Source of the DNA: Epinephelus fuscoguttatus
Taxonomy: Eukaryota > Chordata > Actinopteri > Perciformes > Serranidae
Assembly: GCF_011397635.1 (NCBI RefSeq)
Contig: NC_064771.1
Span: 12,897,379-12,961,378, forward strand
Length of the DNA: 64,000 nucleotides
Reading direction: 5' to 3'
Made by a program: the position numbers and the translations under genes. Below the pieces are notes generated by a model, which saw nothing but the letters and a program-made list of their open reading frames with translations, was not told where the DNA came from and ran no database searches. Position 1 is the first letter of the stretch, and every line of letters begins with the position of its first letter. Below, one piece after another: positions 62,250 to 64,000 of the stretch.

Positions 62250-63551
62250 AGGTTTAACACCTCCTAAGCTAAGGGATCACAACTCCAGCTGGGCCAACGG
62301 GCCAATCACAGGACAAACGGGAGAGGAAGTAAAGTCGTGCACAGCCAATCACATGGATGCACACTTGCAGATGTAATTTTCCCCCCTTTATTGGGTTTTG
62401 TTTACACAGCCATTGCTGGACTCTTAATCTGAGAGGATGCAGAGCAATGAAGGAAGCAAACACTTTACAGGGAGAATCAAAGAATCACAGTCCTTTACTC
62501 ACGACACACTTAAGACTTATAAAACGTTATTATTCTGTTTCTGCTATTCTCGTGTTTTTATATATATTGACTATTTTTCAATGTCGGTTTTGATCCGTTG
62601 ACTTTTTTTTCTTTTTACCGTTGAAGTTTCCAAAGTCATGGGATTTCAGGCTTTATGAAAAATGCTGTGTTGATCTGCTGTCTCCCACAGTGATCCTCCC
62701 TGCTTCTGTCATGATGTTCACTGATGTGTCTTTGTGTTCCTCTCTCTCCCTTCACGTTGTGAATGTCCCCCTCCTGTCCGTCCGTATCCTCGGTTCTTCA
62801 CTTTCACCAAAGCGTGCCCTTTTCTTGCCTCAGTGTGACTCCATCTCACTTCTCCTCTCGGCCCCTTTTCCATATATCACAGGTCAATTATCACGTTGCC
62901 AACTTTGTATTTCATCTACTTCCCAAACGCCTCTGGCACAGTCTGAGCCTACACTGTACCGAGGCTGTGCCGACACAACAGTTTTATACGCAACAAAGCA
63001 ATGCAACACCCAGGCCAAGCACTCCCTCTAGTGGATGTTTGCCTCAGTTTCCTACCAAGGAAGTAACAGCACCATTCATCCAGTTTTTTGTGATTATTCA
63101 TATTCAAATCGTTGCTTTATAGTGATGAGGAGTGCTTGTCAACGAGGAAAAAATGCAATACTAACAGTTATCATCTTTTAGTAGTATTATACTGTAGAAT
63201 TATCCAGTTAAGGTGGTAAGAAAACCAGTTGTCCAAATTATTGATAAAATCAGACTCAACAAAAGTACAGGAATTGGCCACACTCTGTGTAACCTGCACA
63301 TTATCAGCATGACAGTTCATTTTTGGCTTTGAAAAAAACACTCACCACAACAACCCCAACTCAAGGTCTTCGTACAAGTCCGTTCTGGAGCTTTTGACTG
63401 CACCACATGGTCCTCATCAGCAGATTGAATTGACTCAGTTGCCCATGAAATGTCGATATTAAAACTTTCTTGTAGTGCTAAAATGGTTATTGATTAACGA
63501 AGTAGTTGAACGACGGAAAATTGCTGACAGTTTTGGTTATCTATTAATAGT
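62250..63551 (+). other. josd1 3' UTR and downstream
   Basis: No further gene is recognised. A canonical AATAAA was not seen within 1.3 kb of the stop, so the UTR end is unknown. A pyrimidine-rich stretch lies at 62680-62880. Confidence 0.5.
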
Positions 63552-63555
63552 TTAA

Positions 63556-63737
63556 AGGTAGAGTAGGTGATTCTGGAGAAAGAAACTTGATTGCTGAGTC
63601 TGAGTTTCAGGTTGTCAATTAGCGACGCTTTGGGTTGGTATTCGGATCAAACTACCAACCCAAAGAGTCACCGTTTGACGACTTACGAATGAGACTCAAC
63701 AATCAACTTTCTTTCTCCAGAATCGCCTACTCTACCT
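63556..63737. mobile_element. TTAA-flanked foldback MITE, 182 bp
   Basis: AGGTAGAGTAGGTGATTCTG at the left and CAGAATCGCCTACTCTACCT at the right are inverted arms, continuing through GAGAAAGAAACTTGATTG to a central hairpin (GGGTTGGTA/TACCAACCC). TTAA borders both ends (63552-63555, 63738-63741), as for piggyBac-type insertions. Nearly the whole element can fold on itself. Confidence 0.88.
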
Positions 63738-64000
63738 TTAAGCAATTGTCAGTTATTGTTTGTAAATATGCTCAAGTGAAAGTAAAAGCTAACCTCCCAT
63801 TCACTATTGTTTAGCATTTAGTCTTTCTATATTTTAGGGGTTTATTTTTTGGTGCTGTGTCTGTAGGGTGGCTACTCATTATGGTCTGGCAGCTGGTCAG
63901 CATCCACACCCATACACGTCTCAGACACAGACAATAAGAAGGAAGTAATAATATCATTGTACACACTTCAGGTGGGTCATAAGCGATGATTTATGAGCAA

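Overview
This window is nuclear DNA from a bony fish, probably a percomorph teleost. Genes are split by GT-AG introns, the spacer is AT-rich and full of CA, GATA and AT microsatellites, and the dispersed repeats are typical of teleosts: hAT-type elements with 8-bp target duplications, TTAA-flanked foldback elements, and a tRNA-headed SINE. There are no bacterial operons, CRISPR arrays or phage genes.

Layout. Positions 222-23851 (+) carry the last three coding exons of a Shisa-family AMPA-receptor auxiliary protein, best read as shisa8, with a 17.7-kb intron rich in repeats. Positions 23852-33630 are its 3' flank, with no recognised gene. Positions 33631-36754 (-) are desi1, a deSUMOylating isopeptidase with six coding exons and 164 aa. 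Its start faces xrcc6/Ku70 (37841-42745, +, 12 coding exons, 610 aa) across a 1.1-kb spacer that contains an upstream GC box and three CCAAT boxes. Positions 43934-49391 (+) hold an unnamed seven-exon gene. Its N-terminus has a hydrophobic segment and four tryptophan-centred short repeats, each on its own small phase-1 exon, and its single large last exon encodes an AIG1/GIMAP-type GTPase domain with altered nucleotide-binding motifs. Positions 49392-56270 are repeat-rich spacer ending in a recent 1.28-kb tandem duplication that copies part of the presumed josd1 promoter and first exon. Positions 57643-62249 (+) are josd1, a Josephin deubiquitinase with an unusual Gly/Gln/Ser-rich N-terminal extension.

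Gene relations. From general knowledge, human SHISA8, DESI1 and XRCC6 lie in 22q13.2, with DESI1 and XRCC6 head to head, and JOSD1 lies in 22q13.1, so most of the window is a conserved vertebrate block. The AIG1-like gene has no counterpart I know of in that human block and is the best candidate for something undescribed. DESI1 (SUMO), JOSD1 (ubiquitin) and Ku70 (DNA-end binding) are neighbours by ancestry, not members of one pathway.

Limits. Exon borders come from reading-frame continuity, splice dinucleotides and remembered family sequences. No alignment or search was run. UTR ends and promoters are inferred.
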